NCBI GenBank assembly: GCA_965234365.1
Contig: OZ248345.1
Location: forward strand, 372,001-436,000
Origin: Planktophila grossartii
Lineage (GTDB): Bacteria > Actinomycetota > Actinomycetes > Nanopelagicales > Nanopelagicaceae
Direction of reading: 5' to 3'
Length of the DNA: 64,000 nt
The notes beneath the pieces are model-generated. The model saw only the letters and a list, made by a program, of their open reading frames with translations, had not been told where the DNA came from and made no database searches. Positions within the stretch are counted from its first letter, which is position 1. Every line of letters begins with the position of its first letter. Below, in pieces: positions 1 to 8,083 of this stretch. Position numbers and translations under genes: made by a program.

Positions 1-703
1 CTGCCTTGACGTTGGGCTTGCTTCCCTCTTTTGCCGGATCAATTGCATATTGTGCAATCCATAGTGGATACGAACTCAGCTCTTTATCGCGCACAAGTGA
101 GTTCTCTAAGAAGTGTGGAGAGGAGTAGATAAACGGTGTGCGACCAGTCTTATCCTTAATCGTCTTAAGAAATGTCTTAGACCATAAAGTGGCAGCACTT
201 CGAGTGGCATATTTTTTACAGACTTTGGTGGAACTTAAACGCACACAGTTATTTTCAAGATCAAGTGCAACCGGCAAATCCTTCTCGTTATATCCACCAA
301 GGGAAGCGATACGCCAGAGCACTTTCTGTGCCTGCACGCGAGCATCGCGGGAAATAGCAGAAGGAGATGTGACATCAGGAAGAATTGCGTAGTGATAGAA
401 ACCTGTATAGATGCCTGCATCCTGCGCACCTGTGCGGTCCATCTTCAAATACTTCACAGCTAATAAGTCAGCATCATCGCGCGTATCGGATGCCTTGATC
501 ATGACAAATGAGATGCCAGCGTCATGCATCTTCAGAAAATCAATCGCTTTGTCATTGGGATGCTGCCAGCGACTGATATCGGCGCCATGGATACGCCCAC
601 CTGGACCGATTAAATTGAGATCAGTTGCAGCCGCTGGAGCGACCGATTGAATCGAGAAGGCAAGAAAGATGAGTGAAGCAAATGCTGCGAGAAATCTCTT
701 CAC
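1..703 (-). CDS. Secreted GH25-family lysozyme (partial at left edge)
   Basis: The frame is open from a GTG at 703 down to base 1, so the C-terminus lies outside the window; about 234 residues are visible. Residues 1-26 form a signal peptide (KR, a hydrophobic core, then APAAA). The rest has glycosyl hydrolase 25 (N-acetylmuramidase) marks: GADISRWQ with Asp42, MIKASD near 70, GFYHYA near 103 and the acidic pair DLE at 148-150. The family cleaves the MurNAc-GlcNAc bond of peptidoglycan, so the product probably acts on the cell's own wall or on other bacteria. The start overlaps the stop of the upstream gene (GTGA), so the two are probably translationally coupled. Confidence 0.85.
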   Translation of the reverse strand, partial: MKRFLAAFASLIFLAFSIQSVAPAAATDLNLIGPGGRIHGADISRWQHPNDKAIDFLKMHDAGISFVMIKASDTRDDADLLAVKYLKMDRTGAQDAGIYTGFYHYAILPDVTSPSAISRDARVQAQKVLWRIASLGGYNEKDLPVALDLENNCVRLSSTKVCKKYATRSAATLWSKTFLKTIKDKTGRTPFIYSSPHFLENSLVRDKELSSYPLWIAQYAIDPAKEGSKPNVKA

Positions 704-969
704 TTTTCGATAACCACAACGGAGATACCGAAGATATCGAAGATTGCACTCTGCAATAAAGACCTGTGGCGCAGGCGAGCTTCTTGGTAGTCGTGTCCTG
801 TAGCTAACTTATTGCTATCGCGAAAGTCGAGTACGAGGCGGCTATTTTCAAAGGAATCAAGGCGCGCATCGAAGTAGGCAATCCATACAACGCGGTCGCG
901 GCTTTCGACGAGATCGAGAACTTCATTCCACCGCGTACGAATATCGGCGAGTGTAAGTTCTGCGGGCAT
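700..969 (-). CDS. Small protein resembling the C-terminal domain of DNA polymerase III gamma/tau
   Basis: This 89-aa cytosolic protein reads like the domain that ends the gamma/tau subunit (DnaX) in many actinobacteria: IRTRWNEVLDLVESRDRV, then a helix/strand pattern with LDSFENSRLVLDF and a closing FDIFGISVVVIEK. No ATPase part is present. The similarity is judged by eye and the function is unknown; it could be a stand-alone clamp-loader accessory domain or a convergent fold. A TANNNT hexamer (TAAAGT on the minus strand, 976-981) lies 6 nt before the ATG, so the message is probably leaderless. Its stop overlaps the lysozyme start by 4 nt. Confidence 0.6.
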   Translation of the reverse strand: MPAELTLADIRTRWNEVLDLVESRDRVVWIAYFDARLDSFENSRLVLDFRDSNKLATGHDYQEARLRHRSLLQSAIFDIFGISVVVIEK

Positions 970-992
970 GCGGCGACTTTACCGCACAGCAG

Positions 993-1679
993 TTAATGGC
1001 GCGGAGCGCCGAGCCACTTGAAGTATTCACCAGCCAGAATCACTCGTAAGTTACGACTTCTATCGGGCGATATCTCCAAATGTTGTGCGATGCGCGCCAC
1101 AATCTGTTCAACCGATTTCTCAGAGACGTAACGCACGCGAGCGATTTCGGAGTTGCTTAATCCTTGTGCGACGAGGCGAAGTGTCTCAATTTGAATATCG
1201 GTGAGATCACTCAAGATGCTGATGAATGAATTCTCATGGATTGCTGTGTGAATGCTAATCCACTTCATATCTGAACCATCGCTGGCAGATTCCATACTTT
1301 CTGAGAGGGCGAAGGTAATGATGGAGAGGTCAGATACAGAACGTTTGAGAATAATTTTACTTCCGTGCGGAATGTTCTTCTCAAGGAGTCCAAAGAGACG
1401 TAAATCAGGGCATGAAGTAATGATGACGATGCCGAGGTCAGGATCAATCTTTCTAAATCGTTGCAGCAAACCGATCGCTTCTTCTCCTGAAAATTGGAGA
1501 TCAATCAAGACAATCTCTGGCTGCAGAGAGCGAAAGAGATTCTCTGCAACAAAGATATTGGAGGCTTCACCGACGACATTTGTGCTGTGCAATCGAAGTG
1601 ACGCAGACATTGTGGCGAGTTCAAATGCATCATCGTTAATGAGCAAGACCCGCGCTGGATTCGCCAGAGTTTTAACCAT
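993..1679 (-). CDS. Response regulator, NarL/LuxR type (orphan)
   Basis: The protein has 228 aa. Residues 10-125 form a receiver domain with the acidic pair Asp16-Asp17, a likely phospho-acceptor Asp60 in VLIDLQFSG and Lys112 in ILKRS. Residues about 160-205 form a LuxR-type helix-turn-helix (LTDIQIETLRLVAQGLSNSEIA). No histidine kinase of the matching NarL class is adjacent; the kinase at 3.3-4.3 kb pairs with the OmpR-type regulator beside it. The target genes are therefore unknown. A TACCCT hexamer (minus strand, 1685-1690) lies 5 nt before the ATG, suggesting its own leaderless promoter. Confidence 0.8.
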   Translation of the reverse strand: MVKTLANPARVLLINDDAFELATMSASLRLHSTNVVGEASNIFVAENLFRSLQPEIVLIDLQFSGEEAIGLLQRFRKIDPDLGIVIITSCPDLRLFGLLEKNIPHGSKIILKRSVSDLSIITFALSESMESASDGSDMKWISIHTAIHENSFISILSDLTDIQIETLRLVAQGLSNSEIARVRYVSEKSVEQIVARIAQHLEISPDRSRNLRVILAGEYFKWLGAPRH

Positions 1680-1734
1680 AGATAAGGGTAGTTCCCGCTC
1701 TATGGTTTATGGGAGAAGGGATATCCCTAGAGAG

Positions 1735-2583
1735 TTACTTAAGAATCTTGCGCAGCACGACTGGAATCTGGTCAATTATCTGGGAAGCAGAAATTGGTGC
1801 ACCAGAGGACGCAAGTACTGCTGCTTGGTTATGTATGTAGGCGCCAGCTGCCGCAACATCTGCCAATCGTTGTGGTGAGTTGAGAATTTCAATGTAATTT
1901 GTTGCAACAAGTGCGCCGATGATTCCTGCAAGGACATCGCCAGTGCCTGCCGTTGCTAGCCAAGGAGTTGCCTGGGGGAGCGAGATAACGCGATCTCCTT
2001 GTGCAACAACAGTGCGCGAACCTTTGAGAAGAACGGTGACGTTGAGAAGCTGAGACGTTTTCTGCGCCCAAGTAACGGGATCAGCCTCAATAGACTCTGA
2101 ACTTACTGTGATGGAGTGAGATGAGAGCAGGCGTGCAAGTTCGCCAGCATGCGGAGTAATTAAGGTTGGTTGCTGAAGTTTTCCTGCCAAAGAGAGAGCG
2201 CCCGCATCAAGAACAGTCGGGACTGTCTGACGCTTGAGTAAGACGAACCAACGATGACGTAAATATGTTGTGAAGTCGCTGTACTTCTTATGGTGGATTC
2301 CAGAACCAGCGAGCCATGCAGTTACAGGTCCTGGTTGCACAACAGTTTCTGGTGCATCGTGCAGAACCAGATGAGCGAGCCCTGATGAGCTATGAAAACG
2401 CGCCATCCCCAAGCCTGTTGCAAGAGATGCCGATGTACTGAGAACGGCAGCTCCTGGATATTGAGCAGAACCAGTAATGAGGCCTAAGACTCCGCGAGAA
2501 TATTTATGGTCGATATCGCTGGGGATGATGATGCATTGAGCGGCATCTCGAGCAGTAAATGTTGAGGAAGTTTTCTTAGCCAT
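1735..2583 (-). CDS. nnrD: ADP-dependent NAD(P)H-hydrate dehydratase
   Basis: This 282-aa ribokinase-like repair enzyme dehydrates the damaged cofactors NADHX and NADPHX using ADP. Visible marks are GLITGSAQYPGAAVLS near the N-terminus, LVLHDAPE, TPHAGELARL, LLKGSRTVVA and the anion-hole motif TAGTGDVLAG near residue 215. Only the dehydratase half is present; the epimerase half found in fused Nnr proteins is missing and may be encoded elsewhere. It starts 9 nt after regX3, but TAGAAT (minus strand, 2590-2595) sits 6 nt before its ATG and overlaps the regX3 stop, so it may also be transcribed alone. Confidence 0.88.
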   Translation of the reverse strand: MAKKTSSTFTARDAAQCIIIPSDIDHKYSRGVLGLITGSAQYPGAAVLSTSASLATGLGMARFHSSSGLAHLVLHDAPETVVQPGPVTAWLAGSGIHHKKYSDFTTYLRHRWFVLLKRQTVPTVLDAGALSLAGKLQQPTLITPHAGELARLLSSHSITVSSESIEADPVTWAQKTSQLLNVTVLLKGSRTVVAQGDRVISLPQATPWLATAGTGDVLAGIIGALVATNYIEILNSPQRLADVAAAGAYIHNQAAVLASSGAPISASQIIDQIPVVLRKILK

Positions 2584-2592
2584 AGATTGATT

Positions 2593-3276
2593 CTACGCCT
2601 CGAATTTATAGCCCAATCCACGAATAGTTTGAATTAGTGCTGGATTAGCAGGGTCTACCTCAATCTTTGAGCGTAAACGTTTGATGTGAACATCGAGAGT
2701 CTTGGTATCTCCGTAGTAATCATCCCCCCACACTCGATCAATAAGTTGACCGCGAGTCAATACGCGACCTTCATTTCGAATGAGAAATTCAAGAAGTTCA
2801 AACTCTTTCAGTGGAAGCGAAACCGCAGAACCATTGACAGTGACAGAGTGGCGCTCGATATCCATACGAATATTTCCAGCGACGTGCACGCCTGCCTCTT
2901 TTGATTGCTCGTCGACAGAACCGCGACGAAGAACAGCTTTAATTCGAGCTACGAGTTCGCGCGAAGAATAAGGCTTGGTGACATAGTCATCTGCTCCAAG
3001 TTCGAGTCCAACGACCTTGTCTATCTCAGAATCCTTAGCGGTAAGCATGATGATTGGAACGGCCGATGTTGTTCGGATAGCGCGACAGACTTCGATACCT
3101 GAAACTTCGGGGATCATCAGATCCAGCAAGATGAGATCAAATGTTTGAACTTTAAATAGGTCTAATGCTGCGCGACCTGTTTCAGCGATGGAGACTTCAA
3201 AGCCCTCTTTCGAGAGTAAGAATGAGAGAGCTTCAGAGAACGATGATTCATCTTCAACAATAAGAATTCGAGTCAT
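2593..3276 (-). CDS. regX3: Phosphate-regulon response regulator, OmpR type
   Basis: This 227-aa protein has a receiver domain (residues 1-115: acidic VEDE, phospho-acceptor Asp52 in LILLDLMIPE, Lys in VTKPYSSREL) and a C-terminal winged helix (about 130-227, ending IQTIRGLGYKFEA) typical of OmpR/PhoB regulators. The sensor kinase overlaps its start by 4 nt, and phoU and the pst genes lie divergently across the kinase promoter, so RegX3 (PhoP/PhoB-like) is the best identity. It is expected to bind the GTTCACC-type direct repeats found upstream of phoU and pstS. The name rests on context plus family likeness. Confidence 0.88.
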   Translation of the reverse strand: MTRILIVEDESSFSEALSFLLSKEGFEVSIAETGRAALDLFKVQTFDLILLDLMIPEVSGIEVCRAIRTTSAVPIIMLTAKDSEIDKVVGLELGADDYVTKPYSSRELVARIKAVLRRGSVDEQSKEAGVHVAGNIRMDIERHSVTVNGSAVSLPLKEFELLEFLIRNEGRVLTRGQLIDRVWGDDYYGDTKTLDVHIKRLRSKIEVDPANPALIQTIRGLGYKFEA

Positions 3277-4331
3277 TCGGAGGTAGCTCCATCCTGAATA
3301 TAGATTGGGAGTCGTAGTGCAAAGGTTGAGCCAACATTAGGGGAGCTCCAGACCTTCACTTCACCACCGTGCTTATTCGAAACGTGCTTCACGATAGAGA
3401 GGCCAAGTCCGGTTCCACCGGTCTCGCGTGAACGAGCTGGATCAACGCGATAGAAACGTTCGAAGATGCGGTCGAGCTCTTCTTCAGGAATTCCAATTCC
3501 TTGGTCTGTAACGGATATTTCGACAATATCTTCTTCGATATTTGTCGTGACAGAAACTTTTGTATTCTCAGGGGAGTAGTTGATGGCATTCTCAATCAGA
3601 TTGTGAATTGCCATGATTAATTGCTCACGATCTCCCAATACTGTCGCATTTGGACCTTCGGTAATTGTCACCCAGATATTTCGTGCTTCTGAAGTTGTTT
3701 CGCATTGATCGACTGCCTCACGAACCAAATCATTGATATTGAGCTCTGAGGCAACTTGAAGCGGATCAGAATCTTGTAGGCGAGATAGATTAATAATTTC
3801 TTGAACTAGGTCAGTCAGGCGCTTGGCCTCGTGCTGCATTCTCGTTGCAAATTTTGTTACCGCTTCAGGATCACTCTTTGCAGATAGAACAGCTTCGCTT
3901 AGAAGAGAAAGTGCGCCAATCGGTGTCTTTAACTCATGTGAAATATTTGCTACGAAATCTCGACGAACTTCGTGGACGCGATCGGCTTCACTTTCGTCAG
4001 AGATCAGAACAAGAATCTGATCGCTTTGAGTCAGTGCAATAACTTTTACCGTTAGATCCCGCATTCCTTCACCAATTGGTCCGCGTGGTATTTCAATCTT
4101 TCCAGTCTGCGCTTGTCCTGTTCGACGAACAACGCGAATGAGTGCGATCAGTTCGGGGCTTTGAAGGCGCCCATCTTTGAGGACGCCCAACTTCTCGATG
4201 CCTTCAGTTGCAAAGGTTGAGATTTCACCAGGAGCCAGAACGAGTACATCCTGGTCGAGCTTGGTGAGAGTTTCGAGTAAAACCTCAGGCAACTCCCGTG
4301 TGGGGGTCGAATCTGAGCGTCTTAGTCTCAT
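3273..4331 (-). CDS. senX3: Phosphate sensor histidine kinase lacking membrane segments
   Basis: The protein has 352 aa: a PAS-like region (about 15-110), a dimerisation/phosphoacceptor helix with His132 in FVANISHELKTPIG, and a HATPase domain (N box NLIENAINYS, G boxes DQGIGIP and GTGLGLSIVKH). It starts MRLRRSDSTPTRELPE and shows no hydrophobic helix, whereas mycobacterial SenX3 has two N-terminal membrane helices. The short N-terminus is supported by TACTCT (minus strand, 4339-4344) 7 nt before the ATG, a leaderless promoter. Its stop overlaps regX3 (ATGA). Divergent phoU/pst genes imply a role in sensing phosphate, probably by contact with PhoU. Confidence 0.87.
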   Translation of the reverse strand: MRLRRSDSTPTRELPEVLLETLTKLDQDVLVLAPGEISTFATEGIEKLGVLKDGRLQSPELIALIRVVRRTGQAQTGKIEIPRGPIGEGMRDLTVKVIALTQSDQILVLISDESEADRVHEVRRDFVANISHELKTPIGALSLLSEAVLSAKSDPEAVTKFATRMQHEAKRLTDLVQEIINLSRLQDSDPLQVASELNINDLVREAVDQCETTSEARNIWVTITEGPNATVLGDREQLIMAIHNLIENAINYSPENTKVSVTTNIEEDIVEISVTDQGIGIPEEELDRIFERFYRVDPARSRETGGTGLGLSIVKHVSNKHGGEVKVWSSPNVGSTFALRLPIYIQDGATSE

Positions 4332-4338
4332 GCGGGAA

Positions 4339-4344
4339 AGAGTA
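4339..4344 (-). promoter_or_regulatory. -10 element of senX3 (leaderless)
   Basis: TACTCT on the minus strand with 7 nt to the senX3 ATG. It fixes the short, membrane-free N-terminus of the kinase. A -35 region for this promoter would fall at about 4361-4370, inside the PHO box, so senX3-regX3 and phoU-pst probably share phosphate control. Confidence 0.5.
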
Positions 4345-4360
4345 GTGCTACTTGAGGGTT

Positions 4361-4404
4361 GTTTACCTTCCGTTCACTTACAGGCAGGACTCCATTCACT
4401 ATCC
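4361..4404 (+). promoter_or_regulatory. PHO box between senX3 and phoU
   Basis: Direct repeats in 11-nt register: GTTTACCTTCC (4361-4371), GTTCACTTACA (4372-4382), a degenerate unit (4383-4393) and ATTCACTATCC (4394-4404). This matches the actinobacterial PhoP/RegX3 operator (GTTCACC-like heptamers every 11 nt). It lies just upstream of the phoU -10 and over the -35 region of divergent senX3. Confidence 0.75.
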
Positions 4405-4409
4405 GGACC

Positions 4410-4415
4410 TACCTT
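4410..4415 (+). promoter_or_regulatory. -10 element of phoU (leaderless)
   Basis: TACCTT with 7 nt to the ATG at 4423 and no Shine-Dalgarno in between. It supports the short PhoU start rather than an upstream start inside the kinase gene. Confidence 0.5.
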
Positions 4416-4422
4416 CGCTCGC

Positions 4423-5073
4423 ATGGCTCTCATACGTTCAGTATTCCAAGATGAATTAGATGGCGTTTCTCAATCACTCGTTGATCTCACCGAGATGGTC
4501 TCTGAATCAATCGCCAAGGCGACTACCGCAATCCTCACCGTTGACCTCAAGTTGGCAGAAGAAGTAATTGCTACAGATGATCACATCGATACCTTCCAAC
4601 ATGAACTCGATGCACGCATCATCGACATCATTGCTCGCCAGCAACCAGTTGCATCCGATTTACGTGCACTTGTAACTGCACTTCGCATGAGCGCTGATCT
4701 CGAGCGCATGGGCGATATGTCCCACCACGTTGCAAAGATTGCGCGACTTCGCCATCCAGCTGCAGCGGTTCCAGCAGAACTCCACCAAATCTTTCAAGAG
4801 ATGGGGGCTGCTGCACAAAAGATTTCACGTAAGACCGGAGATGTCATCGCATCACGCGATACAGATATGGCACTTGAAGTTGAACGCGATGATGACGAGA
4901 TGGATAAGTTGCACCGCAAACTAATCAGCACTCTTGTCGATGCATCTTGGACGCATGGCGTTGAAGCAGCAATCGACCTCACACTTCTAGGTCGTTACTA
5001 CGAGCGATATGCAGACCATGCAGTTTCAGTCTCACGTCGCGTCTACTTCCTCGTTACAGGAAAGTTTGCATAA
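4423..5073 (+). CDS. phoU: Phosphate transport system regulator PhoU
   Basis: The protein has 216 aa from the ATG at 4423 (MALIRSVFQDELDGVSQSL). The frame is open further upstream, but that part is antisense to senX3 and has no family likeness. It is all-helical with two PhoU repeats; the first ends in LRMSADLERMGDMSHHVAK, the second in LLGRYYERYADHAVSVSRRV. PhoU links the Pst transporter to the sensor kinase and damps the regulon when phosphate is plentiful. Here it is the first gene of the operon, 4 nt before pstC, behind a PHO box; in most bacteria it is the last gene. Confidence 0.92.
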   Translation: MALIRSVFQDELDGVSQSLVDLTEMVSESIAKATTAILTVDLKLAEEVIATDDHIDTFQHELDARIIDIIARQQPVASDLRALVTALRMSADLERMGDMSHHVAKIARLRHPAAAVPAELHQIFQEMGAAAQKISRKTGDVIASRDTDMALEVERDDDEMDKLHRKLISTLVDASWTHGVEAAIDLTLLGRYYERYADHAVSVSRRVYFLVTGKFA

Positions 5074-5077
5074 ATAA

Positions 5078-6061
5078 ATGTCACAAACTATTGGAGCCAT
5101 ACCGGCTCCTCGTGAACTGACCACTGAACCACGACGTTCAGATAAAGTCTTTCGCGCTGTCGTAACTACCGGTGGACTTTCATCGCTTGTAATTCTCGGT
5201 CTCATTGCAATCTTCTTGGGCTATAGAGGCTTTGAAGTATTGCGCCAAGAGGGTTTTGGATTTATTACCAACTCCGACTGGAGCATAGCGACAGATGAGG
5301 CGGGAAACGTTACCGATAGCCATTTTGGACTCGGAGCAATGCTTGTCGGAACCATCCTCTGCTCACTTGTCGCAGTTGTAATTGCAGTACCGATTTCAGT
5401 ATTTACATCTATCTTTTTGAACTTCTATTGCCCACAGTGGATGAAGAAGTTCCTTGTTGCAGTAATCGACATGATGGCCGCATTCCCATCGATCCTCTTT
5501 GGTATTTGGGGATTCTTGGTTTTGATGCCAAGCGTTGAATATTGGGCAAAGCTCATCCATAAATATTTAGGGTTCATCCCACTCTTTGATTTAAAGCCAT
5601 ACATCGTTACTCGCTCTCCATTTGTTGCAGGTGTTGTATTGGCAATCATGATTATCCCGATCATTACATCTGTATCTCGTGAAATCTTTGCCCAAGCACC
5701 ACTTGATCGCATTCAGGCGGCATATGCACTCGGTGCAACTCGATGGGCGATGATTAAGGCTGTTGTCATTCCATACGGCCGAAGCGGTGTCATTGGTGGA
5801 GCCATGCTCGGCTTAGGACGCGCAATGGGAGAGACTGTTGCGGTATTTACCGTTCTGAACATAGTGTTCCAAGTTAACTGGCATGTTCTTCTCGGTGCAG
5901 GCGGAAACGTGGCTTCACTGATTATCTTGAAGTTCGGCGATGCAAGCCCATATGAGATCAAGGCGCTCATGGCTGCAGGTCTCGTTCTCTTCTTACTTAC
6001 TTTGGTTGTTAATGCTGTCGCAAACTTCATTGTAAAGAACACAGGGAAGTCAGGGCGATGA
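5078..6061 (+). CDS. pstC: Phosphate ABC transporter permease PstC
   Basis: This 327-aa inner-membrane protein has six predicted membrane helices. Helix 1 (about 29-50) is followed by an external loop with GFITNSDWS, and the binding-protein-dependent transport domain ends with the cytosolic EAA-type loop QAAYALGATRWAMIKAVVIP around residue 215. It pairs with PstA to form the phosphate channel energised by PstB. Its stop overlaps the pstA start (ATGA at 6058-6061). Confidence 0.93.
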   Translation: MSQTIGAIPAPRELTTEPRRSDKVFRAVVTTGGLSSLVILGLIAIFLGYRGFEVLRQEGFGFITNSDWSIATDEAGNVTDSHFGLGAMLVGTILCSLVAVVIAVPISVFTSIFLNFYCPQWMKKFLVAVIDMMAAFPSILFGIWGFLVLMPSVEYWAKLIHKYLGFIPLFDLKPYIVTRSPFVAGVVLAIMIIPIITSVSREIFAQAPLDRIQAAYALGATRWAMIKAVVIPYGRSGVIGGAMLGLGRAMGETVAVFTVLNIVFQVNWHVLLGAGGNVASLIILKFGDASPYEIKALMAAGLVLFLLTLVVNAVANFIVKNTGKSGR

Positions 6062-7119
6062 CAAGTAACTCAACTCCTAATATCCCAGCGCCAGGAAAGC
6101 CATGGGCTGCAACACCGCAGGCGCGTATCAAGGATGCGACTCTCTTTGTTGCAGCAATCATTCTTACTGTGGCAATTGTCGAGCTCACACCACTTAAGGG
6201 AAAGCTTGCCTACTTCTTCTCTTTCTTCATCTTCTTCGCACTCATCACTGCTATTTCGCAGTACTTAGCTCGTGGCAAAGCAGCTGCAAAGGATGCGATC
6301 ATCAAGACAGTTGTAGTTCTTGGAGCGGTAATAACGGTGCTTCCGATTGCATCAATCATTATTACTGTGGTCAGCAAGGGAATCGCCGGAATTCATCCAG
6401 GGCTCTTTACTCACGATATGTCGATGGCTACTCCGACAGATCCAATATCCAATGGTGGATTGCTCCACGCAATCACTGGAACTCTCACTCTCGTTGCAAT
6501 CTCACTCGTGCTCAGCGTTCCTATCGGAATTCTTACTGCTCTCTATCTCACTGAAATCAAGGGACGCTTCACTGCGCCAATTCGTTTCCTTGTACAAGCG
6601 ATGAGCGGTGTGCCATCTATCGTTGCAGGTCTCTTTATTCTCTCTGCAGTTCTATACCCAATTACAAAGTCTTATTCAGGATTTATGGGCGCGCTAGCTC
6701 TCACTATCTTGATGATTCCAACAATCACACGTACTTCCGAAGAAGTTCTCCTTCTTATTCCGAATGATCTTCGCGAAGCTGGCGTCGCACTAGGTGGCAC
6801 TCAATGGCGAACCGTTGCCATGATCGTTTTGCCGGCTGCGCGAAGCGGTCTTGTGACAGCGATGATTCTTGGCGTTGCTCGTATTGCTGGAGAAACAGCG
6901 CCAATCCTTCTGCTTACAGGCGGCGGAGATAAGGTCAATCCAAATCCATTTAGCGGTTCTCTTGGATCACTTCCTTATTACATCTGGAAATCATTTAATG
7001 CGGGCTCACCTGAAGCAATTACACGTGCGTGGGCAGGTCTCCTAGTTCTTCTCTTAGTAGTTCTTATTCTCTTCACACTTGCACGACTTCTCACCACACG
7101 AAAGATGAAAGCGAGATAA
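6058..7119 (+). CDS. pstA: Phosphate ABC transporter permease PstA
   Basis: This 353-aa permease subunit has about 35 polar or cytosolic N-terminal residues, two early helices (about 30-80), then the core transport domain with QAMSGVPSIVAGLFILS and the EAA loop REAGVALGGTQWRTVAMIVLP. The extra N-terminal helical pair makes it longer than enterobacterial PstA (about 296 aa), as is usual in actinobacteria. pstB follows after 2 nt. Confidence 0.92.
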   Translation: MTSNSTPNIPAPGKPWAATPQARIKDATLFVAAIILTVAIVELTPLKGKLAYFFSFFIFFALITAISQYLARGKAAAKDAIIKTVVVLGAVITVLPIASIIITVVSKGIAGIHPGLFTHDMSMATPTDPISNGGLLHAITGTLTLVAISLVLSVPIGILTALYLTEIKGRFTAPIRFLVQAMSGVPSIVAGLFILSAVLYPITKSYSGFMGALALTILMIPTITRTSEEVLLLIPNDLREAGVALGGTQWRTVAMIVLPAARSGLVTAMILGVARIAGETAPILLLTGGGDKVNPNPFSGSLGSLPYYIWKSFNAGSPEAITRAWAGLLVLLLVVLILFTLARLLTTRKMKAR

Positions 7120-7121
7120 CC

Positions 7122-7967
7122 ATGGATACAACGGTTAAGCCAAGCTCACTTGCAGATGTTGCAAGCGCCGGAGCAGGTCGAGTGCCTGCAGCATCAGCGC
7201 TAGGTACTGGTCTTGAAGCTCGCGGAATTCATGCGTGGTTCGGAAAGAACCATGTCCTCTCTGATATCAACCTCGACTTCGCCGCAGGTTCTGTAACTGC
7301 ACTCATCGGTCCATCTGGTTGCGGTAAATCTACATTTATTCGCACCATTAACCGCATGCACGAATTTATTCCAGGTGCTGCTATGGCAGGAGAAGTTCTC
7401 CTTGATGGAAAAGATATTTATGCACCAGGAGTCGATGTCACAAAGATTCGACTTCGTATCGGTATGGTCTTCCAGAAGCCAAACCCATTCCCATCAATGA
7501 CCATTGGCGAGAATGTTCTATCCGGTCTCAAGCTTGCTCAACTTAAAGTTGAAAATCAGGATGATCTTCTTGAAGAGTGCCTTGAGCGCGCAGGACTTTG
7601 GAATGAAGTGAAAGATCGCCTCGATGCTTATGGCGGTTCGTTATCTGGCGGGCAGCAGCAGCGTCTCTGCATTGCTCGTTCACTTGCAGTGCGCCCAGAA
7701 GTCTTGTTGATGGATGAACCATGTTCCGCACTTGATCCCGGTTCAACTCTTCGCATCGAAGACACGATTCGTGAACTTTCAGACTCTATGACTATCGTCA
7801 TCGTGACTCACAATATGCAACAAGCAGCGCGCGTATCTGACTACACCGCATTCTTCCTCTCAGAGGGCGGCCCAGGGCAGATGATTGAAGTCGCTCCTAC
7901 AAGCGAGATCTTCTCTCGTCCAAAGGACCAGCGCACTGAAAATTACGTCACTGGTCGCTTCGGCTAA
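7122..7967 (+). CDS. pstB: Phosphate ABC transporter ATPase PstB
   Basis: The protein has 281 aa from the ATG at 7122. An upstream in-frame start exists but would lie inside pstA. Residues 1-24 form a low-complexity Ala/Ser leader, and the ABC ATPase starts at LEARGIHAWFGKNHVLSDI. Walker A is GPSGCGKST, the Q-loop region VFQKPNPFP is typical of PstB, the signature is LSGGQQQR, Walker B is LLMDEPCSALD and the switch His is in VTHNM. It powers phosphate import by PstC/PstA. Confidence 0.94.
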   Translation: MDTTVKPSSLADVASAGAGRVPAASALGTGLEARGIHAWFGKNHVLSDINLDFAAGSVTALIGPSGCGKSTFIRTINRMHEFIPGAAMAGEVLLDGKDIYAPGVDVTKIRLRIGMVFQKPNPFPSMTIGENVLSGLKLAQLKVENQDDLLEECLERAGLWNEVKDRLDAYGGSLSGGQQQRLCIARSLAVRPEVLLMDEPCSALDPGSTLRIEDTIRELSDSMTIVIVTHNMQQAARVSDYTAFFLSEGGPGQMIEVAPTSEIFSRPKDQRTENYVTGRFG

Positions 7968-7970
7968 GTC

Positions 7971-8003
7971 GTTAACCAACTGTTCACCTATTTGTTGCTC
8001 CAA
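7971..8003 (+). promoter_or_regulatory. PHO box upstream of pstS
   Basis: Consecutive 11-nt units GTTAACCAACT (7971-7981), GTTCACCTATT (7982-7992) and a weaker unit (7993-8003), centred on the -35 region of a promoter whose -10 is TATAAA at 8011-8016. It is a second RegX3/PhoP operator that gives pstS its own phosphate-controlled promoter. Confidence 0.75.
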
Positions 8004-8010
8004 CTTTGCC

Positions 8011-8016
8011 TATAAA
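8011..8016 (+). promoter_or_regulatory. -10 element of pstS
   Basis: TATAAA, 8 nt after the PHO box. Transcription would begin near 8023, leaving a leader of about 60 nt that ends in a strong Shine-Dalgarno (AAGGGGA, 8073-8079). Confidence 0.5.
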
Positions 8017-8083
8017 ACCTAGTTCGTTTACTACCTCGCTCTACTTTTCAACCGCTTCACACAATTACTCATAAGGGGAAATA

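Noticed and set aside
1252..1878. A 208-codon plus-strand frame opposite the response regulator
   Set aside because: No recognisable domain; both receiver and LuxR motifs are clear on the other strand.
4177..4422. N-terminal extension of phoU reaching into senX3
   Set aside because: It is antisense to the kinase, crosses the PHO box and the -10 element, and has no PhoU likeness.
7029..7121. Extended N-terminus for PstB
   Set aside because: It overlaps the last helix of pstA and has no family likeness; the ATG at 7122 follows the pstA stop.
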